DNA of 64,000 nt from CADEDV01 sp964412375. Its GTDB lineage: Bacteria > Bacteroidota > Bacteroidia > Chitinophagales > Chitinophagaceae. Within the stretch, counting starts at the first letter, position 1; each line of letters opens with the position of its first letter. The DNA is taken from positions 62,001-126,000 of the forward strand of contig CAYPOD010000006.1 in assembly GCA_964412375.1 (NCBI GenBank), given 5' to 3'. A program made the translations under genes and the position numbers. Under the pieces are notes generated by a model that worked only from the letters and a program-made list of their open reading frames with translations, was not told the DNA's origin and made no database searches. Positions 8,620 to 15,980 of this stretch are shown piece by piece.

Positions 8620-9096
8620 CTATTGCCCCATCAGCACATTCTTGCAGTCAAGGTATTTGGTAGGATCAAGTTGTGTTTCAAAATCAAACATCAGCATTTC
8701 TATCCTGTCGCCCGGGGGAATATGGCCAATGGCCTGCCCCGCTTTCAATACATCATTGCGCCTCACTATCGGTTTGATTTTGCCTGAATACCAGAAATAA
8801 TAATCCTTGTTTTGCCGTCGGTCTTTATAAAACAAAACAATGTCCCAGCCACCTTCATCATTTTGCTCCACATTGGTCACCCGGCTATCAATGCATGCTT
8901 TCACCACAGTGTCGGGTGTGCTGGTGAGCACAATGCACAGGTCTGGCGGGTCATACCGGATCGCCTCCTTTGAGGGAGGGACTAGTTCTGCATTATTCAA
9001 AGGACACACAAGACGAGGGCCTTCCGTCTGTCCAAACAAGGATGCAGAAAGGAAAACTGATATTAGCAGGCTACACAACCTTAGGACTTCTTTCAT
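8620..9096 (-). CDS. Secreted degenerate M23/LytM-like protein
   Basis: A 158-residue protein with a cleavable signal peptide (SLFGQ end). The rest follows the layout of a lysostaphin/LytM domain: an opening VKACIDSRVTNVEQN strand pair, a middle YYFWYSGKIKPIVRRNDVLKAGQAIG segment, and a closing FDFETQLDPTKYLDC. In active M23 peptidases the metal ligands are HxxxD and HxH. Here GH is replaced by SG (YSGKI) and the HxH strand reads MLMFDF, so it is probably a non-catalytic domain. Family assignment is moderate. Confidence 0.6.
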   Translation of the reverse strand: MKEVLRLCSLLISVFLSASLFGQTEGPRLVCPLNNAELVPPSKEAIRYDPPDLCIVLTSTPDTVVKACIDSRVTNVEQNDEGGWDIVLFYKDRRQNKDYYFWYSGKIKPIVRRNDVLKAGQAIGHIPPGDRIEMLMFDFETQLDPTKYLDCKNVLMGQ

Positions 9097-9113
9097 ATGG
9101 CGGCTATTATTGT

Positions 9114-9407
9114 TTATTGCATTTGCAATTTGCGGGCCATTTCGGCACTCATGCCTTCGGCGGATATGCCATAGCCGCTGACAAGCACCCCTTTCATTCC
9201 ATTGTTTGATTCGATTGCATACAGCACCGCCTGGTCAGCAGGATCAGTATTGCCTTCAAACCGGTGAAACTCGACAATTTCAAAATCATTCACATCAAAC
9301 TTATTGCCCTGGCAGACGAGGCAATTCTCCCGAAGGTTGAAATCAACGGAAAAACCTCTTTTTCTTAGCCCGTTTACTGCTTCAGACAAAGTATCATATG
9401 TGTACAT
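9114..9407 (-). CDS. Small conserved Bacteroidota protein (97 aa)
   Basis: A short soluble protein with the pattern YDTLSEAVNGLRKRGFSVDF, NCLVCQ, DFEIVEFHRFEGNTDP and GVLVSGYG. Close relatives are widespread in Bacteroidota. To my knowledge they are sometimes labelled phosphoribosylpyrophosphate synthetase, but the sequence has no PRPP-binding loop and is far too short, so that label should not be copied. Function unknown. Transcribed in the same direction as the M23-like gene, 17 bp upstream of it. Confidence 0.8.
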   Translation of the reverse strand: MYTYDTLSEAVNGLRKRGFSVDFNLRENCLVCQGNKFDVNDFEIVEFHRFEGNTDPADQAVLYAIESNNGMKGVLVSGYGISAEGMSAEMARKLQMQ

Positions 9408-9561
9408 AAGTGGAAATTTTCAGGTACCTCAAAGTTATCTTATTTGTTTAATACTGTGCGATCTCCCAAATCCCTGTTCCTGAACAAAAAAGCTGGTAAT
9501 TATGTGTAAAACAAGGTGTCAGCTAGTGCCTTTCTTTCCCTTTTTTGAGTATAATAAACCT

Positions 9562-9569
9562 TACCTTTG
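9562..9569 (+). promoter_or_regulatory. Bacteroidota -7 promoter element (ahcY)
   Basis: TACCTTTG, an exact TAnnTTTG match, lies 23 bp before the ahcY ATG. Its position also argues against the upstream TTG at 9545 as the start codon. Confidence 0.55.
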
Positions 9570-9592
9570 CCGCCGAAAATAAAACACTTCAA

Positions 9593-10918
9593 ATGTCAAC
9601 TACAACAAAATCCATTGACTTTAGCCTGCCTTACAAAGTGGCAGATATTTCCCTGGCTGAGTGGGGTCGTAAAGAAATTCGTTTGGCCGAAGCTGAAATG
9701 CCCGGCCTGATGGCTATCCGTGCCGAATATGGGCCTTCCCAACCGCTGAAAGGTGCAAGAATCGCAGGTTGCCTGCACATGACCATTCAAACCGCTGTGC
9801 TCATCGAAACCCTCGTGGCCCTCGGCGCTGAAGTGAAATGGAGTTCCTGTAACATATTCTCCACACAGGATCATGCTGCTGCTGCCATCGCTGCAGCCGG
9901 CATTGGTGTGTTTGCCTGGAAAGGACAAACACAGGAAGAAGCCGACTGGTGCATCGAACAAACACTGTTCTTTGGCGGCAAAGACAAACCCCTGAACATG
10001 ATCCTTGATGATGGTGGCGATCTCACCAATATGGTGCTGGATACCTACCCTGAACTGGTGCAACATGTAAAAGGCATTTCCGAAGAAACAACTACGGGTG
10101 TTCACCGTTTATATGAAAGAGTTGCAAAAGGCACACTGCCCATGCCTGCTATCAATGTGAACGATTCTGTTACCAAATCTAAATTTGATAACAAATACGG
10201 TTGCAAGGAATCATTGGTGGATTCTATCCGTCGTGCCACCGATGTGATGCTGGCAGGTAAAGTGGCTGTAGTAGGTGGTTATGGTGATGTGGGTAAAGGT
10301 TCTGCCGCATCATTGGCAGGCGCCGGTTGCCGGGTGATTGTTACAGAAATTGACCCCATCTGTGCTTTGCAGGCAGCGATGGATGGTTTTGAAGTAAAGA
10401 AAATGATTGATGCAGTGAAAGAAGCTGACATTGTTGTCACCGCTTCCGGCTGCCGCGACCTGATCACCGGCGCCCATTTCAAACTGATGAAGGATAAAGC
10501 CATCGTTTGCAATATTGGCCACTTTGATATTGAAATTGACATTGCCTGGCTGAATACCAACTATGGCGATACAAAAGACACCATCAAGCCCCAGGTGGAT
10601 ATTTATAATGTGGATGGTAAAGACATCATCATTCTTGCAGAAGGTCGTTTGGTGAATCTCGGTTGTGCCACCGGTCACCCTTCATTTGTAATGAGTAATT
10701 CTTTCTCCAACCAGACTTTGGCACAGATTGAATTGTGGCAAAATCATAAGAACTACGAAAACAAAGTGTATGTGCTGCCCAAACACCTTGATGAGAAAGT
10801 GGCCCGTTTGCACCTTGCTAAGATTGGTGTGGTATTGGATGAACTGACCGATGCACAGGCCAGCTATCTTGGCATCAGCAAGAATGGTCCGTTCAAGGCT
10901 GAACATTACAGGTATTGA
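9593..10918 (+). CDS. ahcY: Adenosylhomocysteinase (S-adenosylhomocysteine hydrolase)
   Basis: Hydrolyses S-adenosylhomocysteine to homocysteine and adenosine in the activated methyl cycle. The 441-residue length is standard. Diagnostic segments are HMTIQTAVLIETLVALGAEV, WSSCNIFSTQDHAAAA, the NAD-binding GGYGDVGKGSAASLAGAG, CNIGHFDIEID and the C-terminal FKAEHYRY that closes the neighbouring subunit's NAD pocket. ATG 9593 is preferred because a promoter element lies between it and the earlier in-frame TTG. Confidence 0.97.
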   Translation: MSTTTKSIDFSLPYKVADISLAEWGRKEIRLAEAEMPGLMAIRAEYGPSQPLKGARIAGCLHMTIQTAVLIETLVALGAEVKWSSCNIFSTQDHAAAAIAAAGIGVFAWKGQTQEEADWCIEQTLFFGGKDKPLNMILDDGGDLTNMVLDTYPELVQHVKGISEETTTGVHRLYERVAKGTLPMPAINVNDSVTKSKFDNKYGCKESLVDSIRRATDVMLAGKVAVVGGYGDVGKGSAASLAGAGCRVIVTEIDPICALQAAMDGFEVKKMIDAVKEADIVVTASGCRDLITGAHFKLMKDKAIVCNIGHFDIEIDIAWLNTNYGDTKDTIKPQVDIYNVDGKDIIILAEGRLVNLGCATGHPSFVMSNSFSNQTLAQIELWQNHKNYENKVYVLPKHLDEKVARLHLAKIGVVLDELTDAQASYLGISKNGPFKAEHYRY

Positions 10919-10959
10919 GACAAGCTACCGGCTTTTAGCTGAGAGCTATGAGATAAGGC

Positions 10960-10990
10960 AAACCCGCTTCTGAGGAGGCGGGTTTTTTTA
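10960..10990 (+). terminator. Intrinsic terminator after ahcY
   Basis: Stem AAACCCGC / GCGGGTTT (10960-10967 with 10978-10985) followed by a run of T residues, about 40 bp after the ahcY stop. Confidence 0.85.
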
Positions 10991-11068
10991 TAATGTAAGG
11001 ATTCCGCCTGTCAAATTCAATTCATACCCTTCTGCTTTTCCGTATATTAGCCCACCAAAATTTTCCTC

Positions 11069-12706
11069 ATGATAAAACAGTTCACTGCTTGCCTGTTCTG
11101 TGCTATTCTCCTTTCATTTCTTTCTCATGCACAAAACAGTTACAGCAATTTTTCGCAGCAAACCAACCGGATCAATGCTCTCGCCAAAAACTACCCGCAA
11201 TTTGCTAAAGTTAGGTCCATGACCAAAACAGCAGGCGGCAAAGATATCTGGCAGATTACCATCGGCAGAGGCAATACTGACACAAAACCGGCTATTGCTA
11301 TTGTAGGTGGTGTGGAAGGTAATCATATCCTTGGTGCCGAACTGGCGATTGGTTTTGCTGAAAACTTATTACAAGGGAGTAATAGTGACAGCATCAAAAC
11401 CTTGCTGAACAAAACCACTTTTTATGTATTCCCCAACATGAGCCCCGATGCGATGGAACAATATTTTGCACCCCAGCAATATGAACGGCAGGGTAATGCC
11501 ACAACAACCGATGATGACAGGGATGGCAAAACCAATGAAGATGGATTTGAAGACCTTGACGGCAATGGAAAAATAACCTGGATGCGGGTGGAATCACCGG
11601 TGGGTGAATATAAATCCCATCCTGATTTTCCGGGCATCCTGGTGAAAGCAGATATTAATAAAGGTGAAAAAGGAAAATACCTCTTATATACCGAAGGCAG
11701 GGATAATGACAAGGACAATGTTTTTAATGAAGACGGCGAAGGCGGGGTTTGGTTCAATAAAAACCTCACTTACAAACATCCTTCTTTCACACAAGGTGCA
11801 GGTGAATTTGCCGTGTCCGAAAATGAATCAATAGCCTTACTGGATTACCTTTTTGAACGATTCAATATTTACGCAGTGGTTAGTTTTGGTACAAACAATA
11901 ATCTTTCAACTCCACTGGCATTTAGTGCACAGGCTGCAGCGCAACCGGTGGTGGCAGGCTGGCAGCTTCCCGATGTAAAGGTTGACAGCATGGTAGCTGA
12001 TCTCTATAACAAAACAGTGAACCTGAAAGATGCACCCAAAACATCGGCAGCAGGTGGTGATTTCTTTTCCTGGGCCTATTACCATTATGGCCGCTACAGT
12101 TTCAGCACACCGGGATGGTGGGTGCCGAAAACAAAACCTGACAGCACCAAAGGCGAAAAGGCATTGGCAGTAGAAGACGCAGGTGCACATTATATGCGAT
12201 GGACAACACAACAGGGCCTCACTCCTGCTTTCAGTGAATGGAAAACAATCACACATCCCGATTTTCCCAATCAGAAAGTGGAAGTGGGTGGTCTGCATCC
12301 CTTTGCATTGAACACACCGCCTTATAACCTGGTGGCAGATATTGTAAAGAAACATTCCGCCTTCCTGGTGAAACTGGCGGCCCACCAGCCGGAAGTGGAC
12401 ATCATCAATGTGAAAACAGAAAAGGTGGGTGCATTAACAAGGATCACCCTTGATGTCATCAATAAAGGTGCACTGGCCTCTCATTCCAAACTGGGTGAAA
12501 GAAGTTACTGGGTGAAACGCATCAACGTGAAAGTAAACACAACAGGCAACCAGTCTGTCATCAGCGGAAGAAAGACCCAGTTGCTCAACTCACTCGAAGG
12601 CTACAGCACACAACAGCTAAGCTGGCTGATCAAGGGCAGCGGCAAGCTGACCATTGAAGCAGGCAGCCCGACAACAGGAACCAAAACCGTTGACATTACG
12701 CTTTGA
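11069..12706 (+). CDS. M14-family carboxypeptidase-like protein, predicted inactive
   Basis: A 545-residue exported protein (signal peptide ending SHAQ) and the upstream paralogue of the next gene. Alignment by eye of the M14 core with that gene shows loss of every key residue. The HxxE zinc motif (HSNE in the partner) reads EGNH. The third ligand, in SYHNAGG of the partner, reads SFGTNNN. The catalytic Glu of YSNELW reads STPGWW. It retains two acidic DxDxDG inserts (about residues 145-170 and 210-230) that look like calcium-binding loops. It is probably a binding or regulatory pseudo-enzyme. The ATG at 11069 gives a good signal peptide. Confidence 0.85.
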   Translation: MIKQFTACLFCAILLSFLSHAQNSYSNFSQQTNRINALAKNYPQFAKVRSMTKTAGGKDIWQITIGRGNTDTKPAIAIVGGVEGNHILGAELAIGFAENLLQGSNSDSIKTLLNKTTFYVFPNMSPDAMEQYFAPQQYERQGNATTTDDDRDGKTNEDGFEDLDGNGKITWMRVESPVGEYKSHPDFPGILVKADINKGEKGKYLLYTEGRDNDKDNVFNEDGEGGVWFNKNLTYKHPSFTQGAGEFAVSENESIALLDYLFERFNIYAVVSFGTNNNLSTPLAFSAQAAAQPVVAGWQLPDVKVDSMVADLYNKTVNLKDAPKTSAAGGDFFSWAYYHYGRYSFSTPGWWVPKTKPDSTKGEKALAVEDAGAHYMRWTTQQGLTPAFSEWKTITHPDFPNQKVEVGGLHPFALNTPPYNLVADIVKKHSAFLVKLAAHQPEVDIINVKTEKVGALTRITLDVINKGALASHSKLGERSYWVKRINVKVNTTGNQSVISGRKTQLLNSLEGYSTQQLSWLIKGSGKLTIEAGSPTTGTKTVDITL

Positions 12707-12733
12707 TTATTCATTATTCAATTATTGATTATT

Positions 12734-14467
12734 ATGAAACGCACCATACTCGTAACTCTCAGCTCGTTGCTCGTTACAGTCTCACTATTCTCCCAAACAC
12801 CGGAACAGCTTTTCAAAGCAGCCGGTTCGCCGGTGAATCCCAAAGTGGCTGTTAGCTGGAACCGCTACAACGATCATGCAGCTATTACGGAAATATGTAA
12901 AAAAATTGCTGCAGCATATCCTAACCTGGCCAGGCTGGAATCCATCGGCAAATCATTCAAGGGTCGTGACATCTGGTGCCTCACTGTTACGGATTTTAAA
13001 AAAGGTGACCCGGATAAAAAACCCGGAATGTATATTGACGGCAATATTCACTCCAATGAAGTGCAGGGTGCTGAATTTTCGCTATACACGGCGTGGTATC
13101 TTACCGAAACATTTAATGACACCAAATTTGTGCAGGAGCTTTTGGCAGATAAAGTTTTCTATATCGTTCCCAGCATCAATCCCGATGGCCGCGACAGTTA
13201 TTTTCATGAACCCAACACCGGCAGTTCGCCCCGTTCGGGAGTAATCCCTGTTGACAACGACCGTGACGGGCAGGTGGATGAAGACGGCTATGACGATCTC
13301 GATGGTGATGGCCATATTGTGATGATGCGCCGCAAAAACCCCAATGGCCGCTACCGTGTTGATCCTACAGAACCCCGCCGCATGATACAGGTGGGGCCGG
13401 ATGAAAAAGGTGAATATGAATTGCTGGGCCTGGAAGGCGTAGACAATGATGGCGATGGTTTGGTGAATGAAGATGGTTACACGTTTCAATATGACCCCAA
13501 CCGCGACTGGGGCTGGGGCTGGCAACCTAATTACATACAAAACGGCGCCTACAAATATCCTTTCTCTATTCCCGAAAACAGGGCGGTGATGGAATTTGTG
13601 ATGAAACACCCCAACATTGCCGCGGCACAATCGTATCATAATGCCGGTGGCATGATATTGCGTGGCCCCGGCGATCCCAACGACCAGCAAACCTATAACC
13701 AGCAGGACCTGCGGGTGTATGATGCTATTGCCAAAAAAGGAGAAGACCTGATCCCTGGCTATCGTTACCTTGTTGTTTACAAAGATCTGTATGCCGCTTA
13801 TGGTGGCGAATTGGACTGGTTCTATGGTGGCCGTGGCGTATATACATATTCTAATGAATTATGGACACCTTATTTATTCTTTAATAAAGATGCTACCCGT
13901 GATCCGCAGGATAATTCCTCTTTCCAGTTTGACCGCTGGTTGTTGTTCAAAGATGCTTTTGTGGACTGGCATGAATTTGATCACCCGCAATACGGAAAGA
14001 TTGAGATTGGTGGTTTCAAAAAGAATTTTGGCAGGGCCCATCCTGGTTTCCTGCTGGAAAGTGATGCACACCGCAATATGTCGTTTACGATCTATCATTG
14101 TTATCATACTCCCAAACTGAACATTGATACATTGATGGAAAAAGACCTGGGCGATGGGTTGAAACAGGTCACAGCAGTTATTTCCAACAGCCGCCTGATG
14201 CCTACGCACAGCAGCCAGGACCTGAAGTATAAAATTGAAAGACCTGATTACATTACTTTGACCGGCGCTAATGTAATAGCCGGCATGATCGTAGAGAATC
14301 CTGATCTCAACATTTCCACCGAACAAAAAACCAATCCCGCAACTATTGAAGTGAGCAATATTCCCGGCCTGTCATATGTCACAGTACGGTGGATCATTTC
14401 CGGAAGCGGGAAATATACGGTGACGGTGGATAGTAAAAAGGGGGGAACAGTGAGCAGAATGAAATAA
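12734..14467 (+). CDS. Secreted M14-family zinc carboxypeptidase
   Basis: A 577-residue exported metallocarboxypeptidase. Zinc ligands are seen in IDGNIHSNEVQGAE (HxxE) and AAQSYHNAGG (third His), and the catalytic Glu in YSNELWTPY. The core is interrupted by acidic repeats such as DNDRDGQVDEDG and DNDGDGLVNEDG, which resemble EF-hand or thrombospondin type 3 calcium loops. A beta-rich C-terminal domain follows. It starts 27 bp after the inactive paralogue, so the pair is likely one operon that arose by tandem duplication. ATG 12734 is used rather than the TTG at 12725. Part of the signal peptide is encoded by 7-bp repeats. Confidence 0.92.
   Translation: MKRTILVTLSSLLVTVSLFSQTPEQLFKAAGSPVNPKVAVSWNRYNDHAAITEICKKIAAAYPNLARLESIGKSFKGRDIWCLTVTDFKKGDPDKKPGMYIDGNIHSNEVQGAEFSLYTAWYLTETFNDTKFVQELLADKVFYIVPSINPDGRDSYFHEPNTGSSPRSGVIPVDNDRDGQVDEDGYDDLDGDGHIVMMRRKNPNGRYRVDPTEPRRMIQVGPDEKGEYELLGLEGVDNDGDGLVNEDGYTFQYDPNRDWGWGWQPNYIQNGAYKYPFSIPENRAVMEFVMKHPNIAAAQSYHNAGGMILRGPGDPNDQQTYNQQDLRVYDAIAKKGEDLIPGYRYLVVYKDLYAAYGGELDWFYGGRGVYTYSNELWTPYLFFNKDATRDPQDNSSFQFDRWLLFKDAFVDWHEFDHPQYGKIEIGGFKKNFGRAHPGFLLESDAHRNMSFTIYHCYHTPKLNIDTLMEKDLGDGLKQVTAVISNSRLMPTHSSQDLKYKIERPDYITLTGANVIAGMIVENPDLNISTEQKTNPATIEVSNIPGLSYVTVRWIISGSGKYTVTVDSKKGGTVSRMK
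12748..12775 (+). repeat. Heptamer tandem repeat inside a signal peptide
   Basis: Four units with a 7-bp period (ACTCGTA, ACTCTCA, GCTCGTT, GCTCGTT) encode the hydrophobic core of the M14 peptidase signal peptide. AT-rich near-heptamers (GATTATT, CATTATT) also precede the start codon at about 12704-12733. Confidence 0.6.
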
Positions 14468-14490
14468 ACATATCTCACATATAAATCAAT

Positions 14491-14522
14491 AAAAAAGATG
14501 CCTTTATTGGCATCTTTTTTTT
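14491..14522 (+). terminator. Intrinsic terminator after the M14 pair
   Basis: Stem AAAAGATGCC / GGCATCTTTT (14493-14502 with 14509-14518) continuing into a T run, 25 bp after the M14 stop. Confidence 0.85.
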
Positions 14523-14700
14523 ATGCGGGTCATAACAGGGGCTCTTTCGAAATAATCATCTCCATTGACAAATCCCTTTCCAACCGCAGAATAGGAATCT
14601 TTTACCGTAAACTAACCACCACTTGCATAGCAGGATTGCAGCAGCCTACCTTGGTCTCATAATCAAAAACGTATTCACTTTAACCATTAAAAACAAAACT

Positions 14701-15888
14701 ATGAGCACAAGAATAATTTTTACAAGGACAGTGGGTTTGATCAGAACCATTCTGTCAGCATCACTGCTGATGTTTGCCTTGCTTGCTATTTTCACTTCCT
14801 GCCAGAAAGCCAAGCAGGACACTATTTTTAATCCCAATGGATTTGATGTGGACAAATTTGAACAGAATATACGTAACACCTATGGCCAGCAAACTGTTGG
14901 TTTTTCCTACTCCATTGCAGTTGGCAATAACATCGTCCGGCATGGAGGGATGGGTAAAGCAAGGCGCGGCACAGATGGAAATCTTGATTATACCAGCGAA
15001 ACAAGACAGGAATTATTCAGTGTTACCAAATTCATGACAGCAATTGCCACTTTTAAATTACTGCTGATGAAAGGTAAATCAGTAGATGAACCTATAGTGC
15101 CATACCTGCCGGCGTCATGGAATGTTCATCCGAGCTACAACAACCTGACCTTTCGGAAACTGTTATCGCACAACAGTGGTTTCCCGATGAATGACCGTGG
15201 GTATGATTCCCTGAAACTGATGATGAGCAAACCACAGGGTAATACGGCCCGCAGTTATAACAATGCCAATTTTGCATTGTGCCGTATTCTGCTTCCTTAT
15301 CTATTTTATCAAAACACCGGGGTACTTGCAGCACTGCAGGTGCAAAACATTGAAGAATTTACAGCAGTTGAGTTCAGAAAACTAATGCGAGACCTGGTGC
15401 TGAAACCGGCAGGTCTTCAATTCTGGGATAAAGCAGATTTCAAAGACTGGAATCATCTTGGGCAACCCAATTTTCCTAACACCCGCTACTACCTGCGCAG
15501 TGATCTCAGTTTAGGCTCGATTGAAAACAGCGATGATGTACTGATTGCCGGATCAAGAGGTCTTGTGCTGAGCACTTATGAAGTGGCGCAGGTGCTAATG
15601 GCTTTTGAAGACGGAAAGCTTGTGCCCAATCATATCAGGCAAATGATGAAAACGGAAGGTTGCGGGTTTGATGGTGTGGGCGGTTTCAATGGCGCCAAAG
15701 GAACATATTATTGGAAAAACGGGGGAGGTCAATATAACCGGGGCCAGGGCGGAGAAAGCATCATCATGCTTTTCCCAAACAATGTGCAGGTGAGCATCAA
15801 CACCAATAGCAACCGTGATCTTGATGATCAGTTTGTGGGCAGAGCTTCCCATATAGCCAAGGCCTATGATGAAGCATGGATAAATTAA
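14701..15888 (+). CDS. Serine hydrolase lipoprotein (class C beta-lactamase / PBP-like family)
   Basis: A 395-residue protein of the beta-lactamase family (esterase, D-peptidase or PBP4*-like). The N-terminal segment after ATG 14701 carries a lipobox-like LAIFTSC, so it is probably a lipoprotein. Active-site motifs are FSVTKFMTA (SxxK), SYNNANFA (YxN) and a late KNGGGQ in place of the KTG-type HxG strand. The substrate cannot be predicted. The earlier in-frame ATG at 14623 would add an atypical leader. Single gene, terminator upstream. Confidence 0.85.
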   Translation: MSTRIIFTRTVGLIRTILSASLLMFALLAIFTSCQKAKQDTIFNPNGFDVDKFEQNIRNTYGQQTVGFSYSIAVGNNIVRHGGMGKARRGTDGNLDYTSETRQELFSVTKFMTAIATFKLLLMKGKSVDEPIVPYLPASWNVHPSYNNLTFRKLLSHNSGFPMNDRGYDSLKLMMSKPQGNTARSYNNANFALCRILLPYLFYQNTGVLAALQVQNIEEFTAVEFRKLMRDLVLKPAGLQFWDKADFKDWNHLGQPNFPNTRYYLRSDLSLGSIENSDDVLIAGSRGLVLSTYEVAQVLMAFEDGKLVPNHIRQMMKTEGCGFDGVGGFNGAKGTYYWKNGGGQYNRGQGGESIIMLFPNNVQVSINTNSNRDLDDQFVGRASHIAKAYDEAWIN

Positions 15889-15980
15889 CGGTGAAACATT
15901 ATTGTTATTCTTGCCTGGTATCACGGACACGAAAAACAATCTGCAGAAAATTGATTACTTTATCGTTTTAAAAAAAATAT

